From an uncultured beta proteobacterium (GTDB taxonomy: Bacteria; Pseudomonadota; Gammaproteobacteria; Burkholderiales; Burkholderiaceae_C), in NCBI GenBank assembly GCA_903958915.1, contig CAJBVC010000405.1:1-11311 (forward strand): a stretch of 11,311 nt of DNA. Reading direction: 5' to 3'. Under the pieces are notes generated by a model. The model was not told the origin of the DNA and searched no databases. It was given only the letters and a program-made list of their open reading frames with translations. Shown piece by piece: positions 1-6,811 of this stretch (the stretch's first letter is position 1; each line of letters begins with the position of its first letter). The translations under genes and the position numbers were made by a program.

Positions 1-534
1 AATCTCCAATGCGAGAGCGGCCTCATCTTCAGGCGCCCGTCGACCAGTAACTTCCACCGTAACCAACGCGACGGGCGCAGTGAACTTGGCGGCATTGCCA
101 AGTATGTGCGTTAGCACGAGCCGCAGCAAGCCCGCATCCGCCTGCACTGCCGGCAACTCCTTGGGCAGACGCCATTCCAAACCCCGCAATGGGTACCTTG
201 AGGTCAACTCGGCGCAGACGTCCCGGATCAGTGGCAGAGGATCCACGGTAGTCACGTGCAGCGGTATGGACCCGACGCGGGACAGCTCCAGCAAACCATC
301 CAGCAGAACGCCCATGTGGCGTGCCGAGTCGGTCATGGTCGCAAGAAAACCCTGGACCTCGGCGGTGAGCAGCGGCCCCGCATCCTCTTGCACCAGTTGG
401 GCAAACGAGGTGATGTGGCGCAATGGCGCGCGCAGGTCGTGGGAAACGGTATAGGTAAACTGCTGCATTTCGGCGCGCACGGCCGCCAGCTCCGCTTCCA
501 GCGCAGCAATGCGAGTCTCAGCCGGAGCATCCAT
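1..534 (-). CDS. Sensor histidine kinase, N-terminal part (gene continues past the left edge)
   Basis: A signal-transduction histidine kinase whose first 178 codons lie in the window. Residues about 5-25 form a short charged helix rich in Ala and Glu, probably coiled coil. This runs directly into a HisKA dimerisation domain with the H-box SHDLRAPLRH, where His32 is the expected phosphoacceptor. The start of the HATPase_c domain follows, with the N-box GNAAKFT (Asn147). The rest of the ATP-binding domain is beyond the edge. There is no signal peptide, membrane segment, PAS or GAF domain before HisKA, so the protein is cytoplasmic and has no input domain of its own. The H-box style resembles phytochrome-like kinases. 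The ATG at 534 is 15 bp after the glmU stop and in the same frame, with only a weak GGGA-like ribosome site, so co-transcription and translational coupling with glmU are likely. The partner regulator is not visible. Family call is firm; signal and target are unknown. Confidence 0.9.
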   Translation of the reverse strand, partial: MDAPAETRIAALEAELAAVRAEMQQFTYTVSHDLRAPLRHITSFAQLVQEDAGPLLTAEVQGFLATMTDSARHMGVLLDGLLELSRVGSIPLHVTTVDPLPLIRDVCAELTSRYPLRGLEWRLPKELPAVQADAGLLRLVLTHILGNAAKFTAPVALVTVEVTGRRAPEDEAALALEI

Positions 535-549
535 GGATCTCGATTCCCG

Positions 550-2001
550 TCAGGCCTTAGGAGTCTTTTTGGGACGCGTCCAACCGGCAACGCTGACCTG
601 CTTGCCACGCGCCACGCTCAACGCACCCGCAGGGGTGTCCTTGGTGATGGTCGATCCACCGCCAATGGTGCCACCCTCACCAATATTGACCGGAGCAACC
701 AGCACACAATTGCTGCCAACATGGACATCAGCGCCGATGATGGTGCGGTGCTTGTTGGCACCATCGTAGTTGGCAGTGATGCTGCCGGCGCCGTAGTTGA
801 CGCGCTCGCCCACTGTGGCATCCCCAAGGTAGGCCAGGTGGTTGGCCTTGGCGCCTGCTGCCAGTGTCGAGTTTTTGACCTCGACAAAATTTCCAATGTG
901 CACTTGGGCTCCCAGTGTTGCACCGGGTCGCAGACGCGCAAACGGCCCCACCAGAGCGCCCTTTCCAACGGTAACCCCCACGTTCTCGCCGTCTATATGT
1001 GTAAAGGGATGAATGACCGCGCCAGCTTCGATGACAGCATTGGCAATGACGCAGTGCGCCCCAATGGAAACGCCCTCACCCAGGTTGACTTTGCCCATGA
1101 AAACGCAGTTGACGTCGATGCTGACGTCCTGTGCGCACAGCAGGTCACCCCGCACATCCAGGCGCGCCGGGTCAGCCAAGCGCACGCCCTCTTCCATCAA
1201 CCGATGCGCCTGGCGCAGCTGGTGGGCACGCTCCAGCTCGGCCAGTTGCACCGGACTATTCACCCCAGCCACCTGCACGGCATCGTCGATTTTGTGGGCC
1301 ACGACGCCAACGCCATCGGCCACTGCGAATTTCACAATGTCCGTCAGGTAATACTCACCCTGGGCATTGCGGTTGTCCAGGCGCGCCAGCCAGCGCTTGA
1401 GGTGTAGCGCGGGCACAGCCATGATGCCGCTGTAAATTTCGGTAATGCTGTGCTCGGCCAGTGTCGCGTCTTTCTGCTCCACGATGGCCTGCACCGCTCC
1501 CTCGGCTTGTCCACCGGCACGCACGATGCGCCCATAGCCGGTGGGGTCGGCCATCTCGAGTGTCAACAGGGCCAAGTGCTGACCGGCACTGGCCATGATC
1601 AAGTGAAACAACGTAGCCGGCTGCGTCAGCGGAACATCGCCCGACAGCACCAGGACGACCCCATCGTCCGCCAGTCTGGGTAGCGCCTGCTGCACCGCAT
1701 GGCCGGTGCCGAGTTGCGGCTCCTGGCGCACAAAATTCAGCACCAGCGGGGCCAGGACGCCCGCGTTACTTGCGCAGTGCGCTTCTACTTCGATAGCACC
1801 GTGGCCTGTAATCACCACCACGTTGCGTGCCCGCAGGGTTTTGGAGGTGTCCAGCACATGGGCCAGGAGCGAACGCCCCGCAAGCTGGTGCAACACCTTG
1901 GGCAAGCGGCTCTTCATGCGCGTTCCCTTGCCGGCCGCCATAATGACTACATCGATCGGCGGCCCTGCCGTCGCAAACTCTTGTGTCAATGCAGTCGTCA
2001 T
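550..2001 (-). CDS. glmU: Bifunctional UDP-N-acetylglucosamine pyrophosphorylase / glucosamine-1-phosphate N-acetyltransferase
   Basis: GlmU makes UDP-GlcNAc for peptidoglycan and lipopolysaccharide. It acetylates glucosamine-1-phosphate with acetyl-CoA, then uridylylates the product with UTP in the cytoplasm. The 483-residue protein has an N-terminal Rossmann-like domain with the nucleotide signature AAGKGTRM and PK (Ala22-Lys35), GTGHA, SGDVPL (metal-binding Asp) and GVN. A C-terminal left-handed beta-helix carries hexapeptide repeats and the acetyltransferase residues seen in RLRPG, VEVKNS, NHLAYLGD and NYGAGSITANYDG. It is somewhat longer than the E. coli protein (about 456), mainly from about 15 extra N-terminal residues and a basic C-tail. 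The ATG at 2001 has an AAGGA ribosome site 9 nt upstream (2011-2015 on the complement), which lies inside the first codons of the divergent lipoprotein gene. Where E. coli has EINTGI in the sugar site, this protein has EIYSGI (Tyr190). A histidine kinase, not glmS, follows it. Identification is certain. Confidence 0.98.
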   Translation of the reverse strand: MTTALTQEFATAGPPIDVVIMAAGKGTRMKSRLPKVLHQLAGRSLLAHVLDTSKTLRARNVVVITGHGAIEVEAHCASNAGVLAPLVLNFVRQEPQLGTGHAVQQALPRLADDGVVLVLSGDVPLTQPATLFHLIMASAGQHLALLTLEMADPTGYGRIVRAGGQAEGAVQAIVEQKDATLAEHSITEIYSGIMAVPALHLKRWLARLDNRNAQGEYYLTDIVKFAVADGVGVVAHKIDDAVQVAGVNSPVQLAELERAHQLRQAHRLMEEGVRLADPARLDVRGDLLCAQDVSIDVNCVFMGKVNLGEGVSIGAHCVIANAVIEAGAVIHPFTHIDGENVGVTVGKGALVGPFARLRPGATLGAQVHIGNFVEVKNSTLAAGAKANHLAYLGDATVGERVNYGAGSITANYDGANKHRTIIGADVHVGSNCVLVAPVNIGEGGTIGGGSTITKDTPAGALSVARGKQVSVAGWTRPKKTPKA

Positions 2002-2007
2002 AACCCA

Positions 2008-2913
2008 ATGTCCTTGTTTGTACGTTCAGTCCCGCGCCAGCAGCCCCATTTTCGCGGACACTGGGTGCTTATTATCGGTACTCTGCTGGCGAGCCTGCTA
2101 CTGGGCGGCTGCGGTACCGTGCGACTGGCCTACAGCAACGCCCCAAGTCTTGTGTTTTGGTGGATTGATGGCTACTTCGATTTTGAGTCGGAACAGGCCA
2201 GCAGCGTGCGCGCAGGCCTGCAGCGTGCCCATGAATGGCATCGTAAAGAAGAACTGCCGCTGCTGTTGGCACAGCTGGACAAACTGCAGGCACGTGCCCT
2301 GGAACCCACCACCCCTGAAACTATGTGCCAGTTGGCCAATGATCTGCAAGTTCGGTACCAGACCGCCTTGCAGCACATGGTGCCCACGGTGGTGGCGGTC
2401 GCGCCCGGTCTGCGCGAGGCGCAGATCAAGCACCTCGAGCGCGAATTGGCCAAGCGCCGTATCGACTGGCAAAGCGACTACCAGGACGGCACTTCGGCTG
2501 AGCGCATGGAGCGGCGCCTGAAAAAGGCAGTGGACCGCACCGAGTCGTTTTACGGCAAATTGCGCCCGGAACAGGTGGAGCTATTGCGCACCCAGTTGAA
2601 CAACTCCCCCTTTAACCCCTCCATCCAGTCGCGCGAAAGCCTGCGTCGCCACCAGGACACCCTCACCACGCTGACGAACATTCGCTCGGGCACCATCGCC
2701 GCAGACCAGGCTCCATCGGTGATCACGGCCCTGATACAGCGCTCGTACGCCTCCCCCGACGCGAGTTACCAGAAATACCAGGTCCTACTCACCCAGCAGG
2801 GATGCGGCAACTTCGCTGCATTGCACAACAGCATGCAGCCGCGGCAACGCGCCCAGCTTGCAGAATCATTGAAGTCCTATGCGGCAGATCTTCGTTCGCA
2901 GTTGCCTGGTTAG
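2008..2913 (+). CDS. DUF6279-type lipoprotein of unknown function
   Basis: A 301-residue predicted lipoprotein. A basic n-region (Arg6, Arg10, Arg16) leads into a hydrophobic stretch, WVLIIGTLLASLLLGGC, with a lipobox LGGC and acylation at Cys35. After the Cys comes the pattern RLAYSNAPSLVFWWIDGYFDF and then HRKEELPLLLAQLDKLQ. I recognise this as the DUF6279 lipoprotein family of proteobacteria, which has no established function. The remainder is mostly helical and charged (for example residues 130-190), suggesting a periplasmic helical protein tethered to a membrane. The reading frame is open further upstream to 1699, but that part overlaps glmU and would place the signal peptide internally, so the ATG at 2008 is chosen. 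No Shine-Dalgarno sequence is evident before it. Its start is 6 bp from the divergent glmU start, and its stop is 20 bp from the ppk2 stop. Lipoprotein call is strong; family name is from memory. Confidence 0.85.
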   Translation: MSLFVRSVPRQQPHFRGHWVLIIGTLLASLLLGGCGTVRLAYSNAPSLVFWWIDGYFDFESEQASSVRAGLQRAHEWHRKEELPLLLAQLDKLQARALEPTTPETMCQLANDLQVRYQTALQHMVPTVVAVAPGLREAQIKHLERELAKRRIDWQSDYQDGTSAERMERRLKKAVDRTESFYGKLRPEQVELLRTQLNNSPFNPSIQSRESLRRHQDTLTTLTNIRSGTIAADQAPSVITALIQRSYASPDASYQKYQVLLTQQGCGNFAALHNSMQPRQRAQLAESLKSYAADLRSQLPG

Positions 2914-2933
2914 CCGCTTAAATGTTAGTCGCA

Positions 2934-4097
2934 CTAAAGAATGGCACTGGGCTGCTCGCCACGCTCGTAGACCACGTGAGCGCGCCCCACGATCAGAGGA
3001 TCGAGTTTGCCGACGCGCTCCAAATCCTTGGCCGTATAGGGCAGCTTGTGCAGCACATAGCGCATCGCGTTGAGCCGCGCGCGTTTCTTGCAGTCGCTCT
3101 TGATCACGGTCCAGGGCGAGTCGGCGGTATCCGTCTCGAAAAACATGTTCTCCTTGGCCCGGGTGTAATCTTCCCATTTGTCCAGTGACGCCAAATCCAC
3201 CGGGCTGAGCTTCCACTGTTTGAGCGGGTGGCTTTCACGTTCCTTGAAGCGGCGGCGCTGTTCCTTGCGGCTGACACTGAACCAGAACTTGATGAGGTGC
3301 ACGCCGCTGCGCACCAGGTTGCGCTCAAAATCGGGGGTCTGGCGCATGAACTCGCCGTATTCGTCGTCCGAGCAAAAACCCATGACCCGTTCAACCCCGG
3401 CGCGGTTGTACCAGCTGCGGTCAAACATCACGATTTCACCGCGGGTGGGGAGATGCCCCACATAACGCTGGAAATACCACTGGCCGCGCTCCATTTCGGA
3501 AGGCTTCTCCAAGGCCACGACGCGCGCGCCGCGCGGGTTGAGGTGCTCCATGAAGCGCTTGATGGTGCCTCCCTTGCCAGCGGCATCCCGGCCTTCAAAG
3601 AGCAGCACTACGCGCTGCCCGGTCTCCTTGACCCAGGCCTGAAGCTTCAGCAACTCTACTTGCAAGCGAAACTTTTCCGCTTCGTAGGTGCTCCTACGCA
3701 TCAAATTGCGATACGGGTAGCCCCCATCACGCCAGTCTGAACTCAGTTCATCGTCGGGGTGCATGCCCTTGGCGGGTTCCGCGGTCTGGCCGAGCAACGC
3801 CTTGCGCAAAACCACCAGGTCATCGGCCGATGCCCCCTCCAGCAACGAGCGCATCGCCTTGGCCCGAACCTCGGGCGTACCAGCCGCGTCCGGGCGCAAC
3901 AACTCAAGGGCGGCCGCACTGGCTTTGGCCTGTGCCGCATGCGTCGCCTCCTGCGCCACAAACTTTTCAATGTGCCTGGGTTGCCTGGAAGGTGCGATGT
4001 CCCCCTGCCTTGCAGCCCGCACGGGTGCGGGGGCTGGTGCTTTGGTGGTACTTCTCTTGGCTTTACGTGTTGCCGTTTTCGTAAGCGTGGTTGCCAT
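2934..4097 (-). CDS. ppk2: Polyphosphate kinase 2 (PPK2 family)
   Basis: PPK2 enzymes transfer phosphate between inorganic polyphosphate and nucleoside mono- or diphosphates, typically running toward NDP or NTP formation. The 387-residue protein has the P-loop FEGRDAAGKGGTIKRF (Gly169-Gly177 region), the Walker B-type segment MFDRSWYNRAGVE (Asp226, Arg227), and a lid segment with RRRFKERESHPLKQWKLS, all typical of PPK2. The single PPK2 domain, about residues 115-380, suggests the one-domain class I type; substrate preference (ADP or GDP) cannot be read from sequence. The first 110 residues are an extension. Residues 1-30 are rich in Ala, Lys, Thr, Arg and Pro, likely disordered and basic. The ATG at 4097 has AGGAG 13 nt upstream (4111-4115, complement), a rather long spacing. 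It lies downstream of the cyclo-ligase gene on the same strand with a 104-bp gap, so it may be co-transcribed or have its own promoter there. Confidence 0.95.
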   Translation of the reverse strand: MATTLTKTATRKAKRSTTKAPAPAPVRAARQGDIAPSRQPRHIEKFVAQEATHAAQAKASAAALELLRPDAAGTPEVRAKAMRSLLEGASADDLVVLRKALLGQTAEPAKGMHPDDELSSDWRDGGYPYRNLMRRSTYEAEKFRLQVELLKLQAWVKETGQRVVLLFEGRDAAGKGGTIKRFMEHLNPRGARVVALEKPSEMERGQWYFQRYVGHLPTRGEIVMFDRSWYNRAGVERVMGFCSDDEYGEFMRQTPDFERNLVRSGVHLIKFWFSVSRKEQRRRFKERESHPLKQWKLSPVDLASLDKWEDYTRAKENMFFETDTADSPWTVIKSDCKKRARLNAMRYVLHKLPYTAKDLERVGKLDPLIVGRAHVVYERGEQPSAIL

Positions 4098-4201
4098 GGT
4101 ATCTGAATGTCTCCTAGAAGGTCACCATGCTAGAGGGTGGTCACTTTACACGGATTGACAAAGGTCAACTTTCGACACCGCAACCAAATGTGCACCGCCC
4201 T
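4098..4201 (-). promoter_or_regulatory. ppk2 leader with a dyad and an imperfect direct repeat
   Basis: This gap separates the cyclo-ligase stop from the ppk2 start. It contains an inverted repeat TTGAC-AAAG-GTCAA (4155-4168), and an imperfect direct repeat CTAGAAGGTCAC (4114-4125) / CTAGAGGGTGGTCAC (4130-4144). The motif GGTCA recurs three times, at 4120, 4139 and 4163. The dyad half-site also reads as a possible -35 element (TTGACC) on the minus strand, but I find no convincing -10 box at the right distance. It could be an operator controlling ppk2; no regulator is identified. Confidence 0.35.
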
Positions 4202-4810
4202 TCAAACGGGCCACACCGCCCCGTGCTCGTTGAGAATGGCGTCCAGCGGAACATCGTGCGCTTCAGGTTCGAAATCCGGTAGAAAACCCACGCCAAACCC
4301 AAGGCCCACCGTGAACGGCCTGGGCTGCAGGGTCGCCAGCATGCGGTCGTAAAACCCGCCTCCGTACCCCAGGCGGTAGCCGCCAGCGGCGTAACCCACG
4401 CAGGGCACAAACAGCAGCGTCGGCACAATGACCTCGGTGTCTTTGGGCTTGGGAATGCCGTAAGCGTCCTCCTCCATTGGGCAACCCGGATACCAGGCCC
4501 GAAAAATCATGGTCTTGTGTTCCTTGTTGACCACGGGCAAGCCGATGCGACGCAACTGCGGCTGGTCGACCAACTCGCCATCCTCCTTCCAGCGGTGCAA
4601 GGAAGGCAAGGGATCAAACTCACCTTTGATCGGCCAATACGCACCCACCACCGTGTCTGGCCGGCCAAACAGCCAGATGCGCATGACCTGCTGCAATTGG
4701 TCGCCACGTTGCAGCCAGTCGGAAAGGTTCATGCGCTTGTCCAGCAATTCCTTGCGCAAGGCCTTTTTGGCTGCGATCTTCGATGCGTCTGAGTTGTCCA
4801 TAATCGCCAT
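4202..4810 (-). CDS. 5-formyltetrahydrofolate cyclo-ligase (5,10-methenyltetrahydrofolate synthetase)
   Basis: This enzyme converts 5-formyltetrahydrofolate to 5,10-methenyltetrahydrofolate with ATP, returning a stored or inhibitory folate to the one-carbon pool in the cytoplasm. The 202-residue protein has the usual length. It shows the N-terminal KKALRKELLDKR helix whose basic residues contribute to nucleotide binding in this family, VGAYWPIKGEFD in the middle, and the family signature GYRLGYGGGFYDR at about residues 143-156. The gene is often called ygfA or fau. Two starts are possible: the ATG at 4810, or the fourth codon ATG at 4801. Neither has a recognisable ribosome site. If 4810 is used, its start codon directly abuts the ATG of the divergent lytic transglycosylase. 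ppk2 lies downstream on the same strand. Function call is firm; the start is uncertain by three residues. Confidence 0.95.
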   Translation of the reverse strand: MAIMDNSDASKIAAKKALRKELLDKRMNLSDWLQRGDQLQQVMRIWLFGRPDTVVGAYWPIKGEFDPLPSLHRWKEDGELVDQPQLRRIGLPVVNKEHKTMIFRAWYPGCPMEEDAYGIPKPKDTEVIVPTLLFVPCVGYAAGGYRLGYGGGFYDRMLATLQPRPFTVGLGFGVGFLPDFEPEAHDVPLDAILNEHGAVWPV

Positions 4811-4813
4811 ATG
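4799..4813. promoter_or_regulatory. Back-to-back start codons and a -10-like hexamer
   Basis: The ATG of the minus-strand cyclo-ligase (4808-4810) and the ATG of the plus-strand transglycosylase (4811-4813) together form the palindrome CATATG, so there is no spacer. On the plus strand CATAAT (4799-4804) matches the sigma70 -10 consensus at five of six positions and sits 6 nt before the transglycosylase ATG. If it were used, the transcript would begin at about the start codon, giving a leaderless mRNA. No good -35 is present and neither gene has a Shine-Dalgarno sequence here. The start-codon arrangement is read directly; the promoter is a guess. Confidence 0.35.
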
Positions 4814-6811
4814 CAGTTTTCAGCCATTCTGACATCGTTCGCCCTGCTGGGCGCACTGATATTACCCCCCAGCGTCTGGTCCCGCACCGCAGGACCCGAA
4901 TCGTCGACCGCCGACGCCATCATTCTGGACATGGCACAGGCCTTCAAGCAGCGAGACCGCAAGCGCCTGTCCTCCATGCTGGCGCATGTGCGTGGCCATA
5001 CGCTGGAGCCCTGGGCGGCCTACTGGGAATTGGCCGCGCGCCTGGATGACGCCAGCACCAAGGAAATCCAGGATTTTCTGGCACGTTACAGCGGCACCTA
5101 CCAGGAAGACCGGCTACGCAATGAATGGCTGCTGCAACTTGGCAAGAATCGCGACTGGACCGCTTTCGAGCGCGAAGTGCGGCTGTACCGCATGAACGAC
5201 GACCGTTCGGTGCGCTGCTACGGGGCGCTTACGGATTACAAGACGCGCGCAGCCGATGTCGGCAAGCTCGTCGCTGACACCTGGCTGTCGCTCAGAGACG
5301 CCGATGAAGGCTGCGCTGCGGCAGCTGAGCAACTGTTGGACGATAAAAAGCTTGACCGTCACATAGCCTGGCTGCGCGCACGCCTGGGCATGGAGAACGA
5401 TCGCCTGCGGGTAGCCACCCAGGCCGTCGGCATGCTCGATGAGCGCTGGACCAAGACCGTCAATTCCATCTATCTCAACCCAGGCAAGTACCTGAGCGAC
5501 AAACTCACCGCGCTGCGCCCGCAAACGCGCGAGTTCGTATCGCTGGCACTGATCCGCCTGGCCTACCTCGACCCCGCCGAGGCGGCGGTGGAGGTCGAGA
5601 AACTACGCTGGAAAGCGCAGCTCACCCAGGAAGAGCGCAGCTGGATCTGGGGCGTGATCGGCAAACGGGCAGCGCAGAAGCTCTCACTGGATGCCCCAGG
5701 CTTTTTCGCCAAGGGGCAGGCCGCCGAAATGCACGAGGACCATTTGGTGTGGCTGGCCCGCGCTGCCCTGCGCATGGGCAACTGGTCAAAGGTGCTGGAG
5801 GCCATCGCCGCCATGCCGGAAGTCATGCGCGCAGACCCCACCTGGGTCTACTGGAAAGCACGCGCCCTGCTAAAGCTGGACGCGTCAGAATCCAATCGCA
5901 CGCAGGCCCGACAATTGCTGGCTGGCATTGCCAGCGTGCGCGGATTCTACGAACAGTTGGCGCTGGAGGAGTTGGGACAGAAGATCACCGTGCCGGCGCG
6001 TCCCGAGCCCCTGACTGCCGAAGAAAAGGAAACCGCGCGCCAAAACACCGGGCTAGCCCGTGCGCTGCATGCGATTCGCATCGGACTGCGCCTTGAGGGA
6101 GTGCGCGAGTGGAACTACCACACCAATCTGCATGTCCGTGGTGGCTTGGATGACCGGGGACTGCTCGCCGCTGCCGATCTGGCCTGCCAAAATGAAGTAT
6201 GGGACCGTTGTATCAACACCAGCGACCGAACCAGAGGCGTGATGGACTTCGAACAGCGCTTTCCCCTGCCATTCAAGGCGGCGGTTCTGGCGCGCACCGC
6301 ACAGATTGGACTGGACCCGGCCTATGTCTACGGACTGATCCGCCAGGAGAGCCGGTTCATCATGGACGCGCGCTCGGGCGTGGGCGCTTCGGGTCTGATG
6401 CAAGTGATGCCCGCCACCGCCAAGTGGACCGCCAAGAAGATTGGCCTTTCCGGATTCCAGCCGCGTGACATCAATGACCGTGATACCAATATCGCCATTG
6501 GCACCGGCTACCTGAAACTGGTGCTCGACAATTTTGGAGGCTCCATGCCCATGGCAGCAGCGGCCTACAACGCGGGTCCTGGCCGGCCGCAACTATGGCG
6601 TGGCCAAAGCGGTGCACCTGTGCTCGAAGCCGCCATCTGGGCGGAAAACATTCCGTTTCACGAAACGCGCGACTATGTGAAGAAAGTGCTGTCCAACACC
6701 ACCAACTACGCCGCACTGATTACCGGGCAACCACAGTCACTCAAGGCGCGTCTGGGCAGTGTCGGCCCGCGCGACGCCAGTGTGCCGCTGCCGACCGAGG
6801 ACTTACCCTGA
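4811..6811 (+). CDS. slt: Soluble lytic murein transglycosylase, Slt70 type
   Basis: A periplasmic enzyme that cleaves the MurNAc-GlcNAc bond of peptidoglycan to give 1,6-anhydromuropeptides, used in wall turnover. The 666-residue protein begins with a hydrophobic segment (residues 2-20, then PPSVWSR) that acts as a signal peptide. Its n-region lacks any Lys or Arg, which is unusual. Residues about 30-460 are the long helical superhelix (U- and L-domain region) of Slt70 enzymes. The C-terminal SLT catalytic domain, about 485-640, has GLIRQESRF with catalytic Glu513, GASGLMQVMPATA (525-537) and AAYNAGPGR (Tyr586). The overall order and length match Slt70 (about 645 in E. coli). There is no alternative start between the upstream in-frame stop (4790-4792) and the ATG at 4811. 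No ribosome site is visible. The gene ends by overlapping the convergent diguanylate cyclase by 9 bp. Assignment is firm. Confidence 0.95.
   Translation: MQFSAILTSFALLGALILPPSVWSRTAGPESSTADAIILDMAQAFKQRDRKRLSSMLAHVRGHTLEPWAAYWELAARLDDASTKEIQDFLARYSGTYQEDRLRNEWLLQLGKNRDWTAFEREVRLYRMNDDRSVRCYGALTDYKTRAADVGKLVADTWLSLRDADEGCAAAAEQLLDDKKLDRHIAWLRARLGMENDRLRVATQAVGMLDERWTKTVNSIYLNPGKYLSDKLTALRPQTREFVSLALIRLAYLDPAEAAVEVEKLRWKAQLTQEERSWIWGVIGKRAAQKLSLDAPGFFAKGQAAEMHEDHLVWLARAALRMGNWSKVLEAIAAMPEVMRADPTWVYWKARALLKLDASESNRTQARQLLAGIASVRGFYEQLALEELGQKITVPARPEPLTAEEKETARQNTGLARALHAIRIGLRLEGVREWNYHTNLHVRGGLDDRGLLAAADLACQNEVWDRCINTSDRTRGVMDFEQRFPLPFKAAVLARTAQIGLDPAYVYGLIRQESRFIMDARSGVGASGLMQVMPATAKWTAKKIGLSGFQPRDINDRDTNIAIGTGYLKLVLDNFGGSMPMAAAAYNAGPGRPQLWRGQSGAPVLEAAIWAENIPFHETRDYVKKVLSNTTNYAALITGQPQSLKARLGSVGPRDASVPLPTEDLP

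Noticed and set aside
256..1407. Long plus-strand open frame (383 codons) opposite glmU
   Set aside because: It lies antisense to the certain glmU coding region. Its translation has no recognisable domain and looks like the mirror of hexapeptide-repeat codons in GC-rich DNA.
1699..2007. Upstream extension of the lipoprotein frame
   Set aside because: It runs inside glmU on the other strand and would bury the lipoprotein signal peptide. The ATG at 2008 places the lipobox at residue 35, as expected.
4144..4163. Pho box before ppk2
   Set aside because: On the minus strand TTGTCAA and GTGTAAA loosely resemble PhoB half-sites, but they are spaced 10 bp rather than 11 and each matches only five of seven positions.
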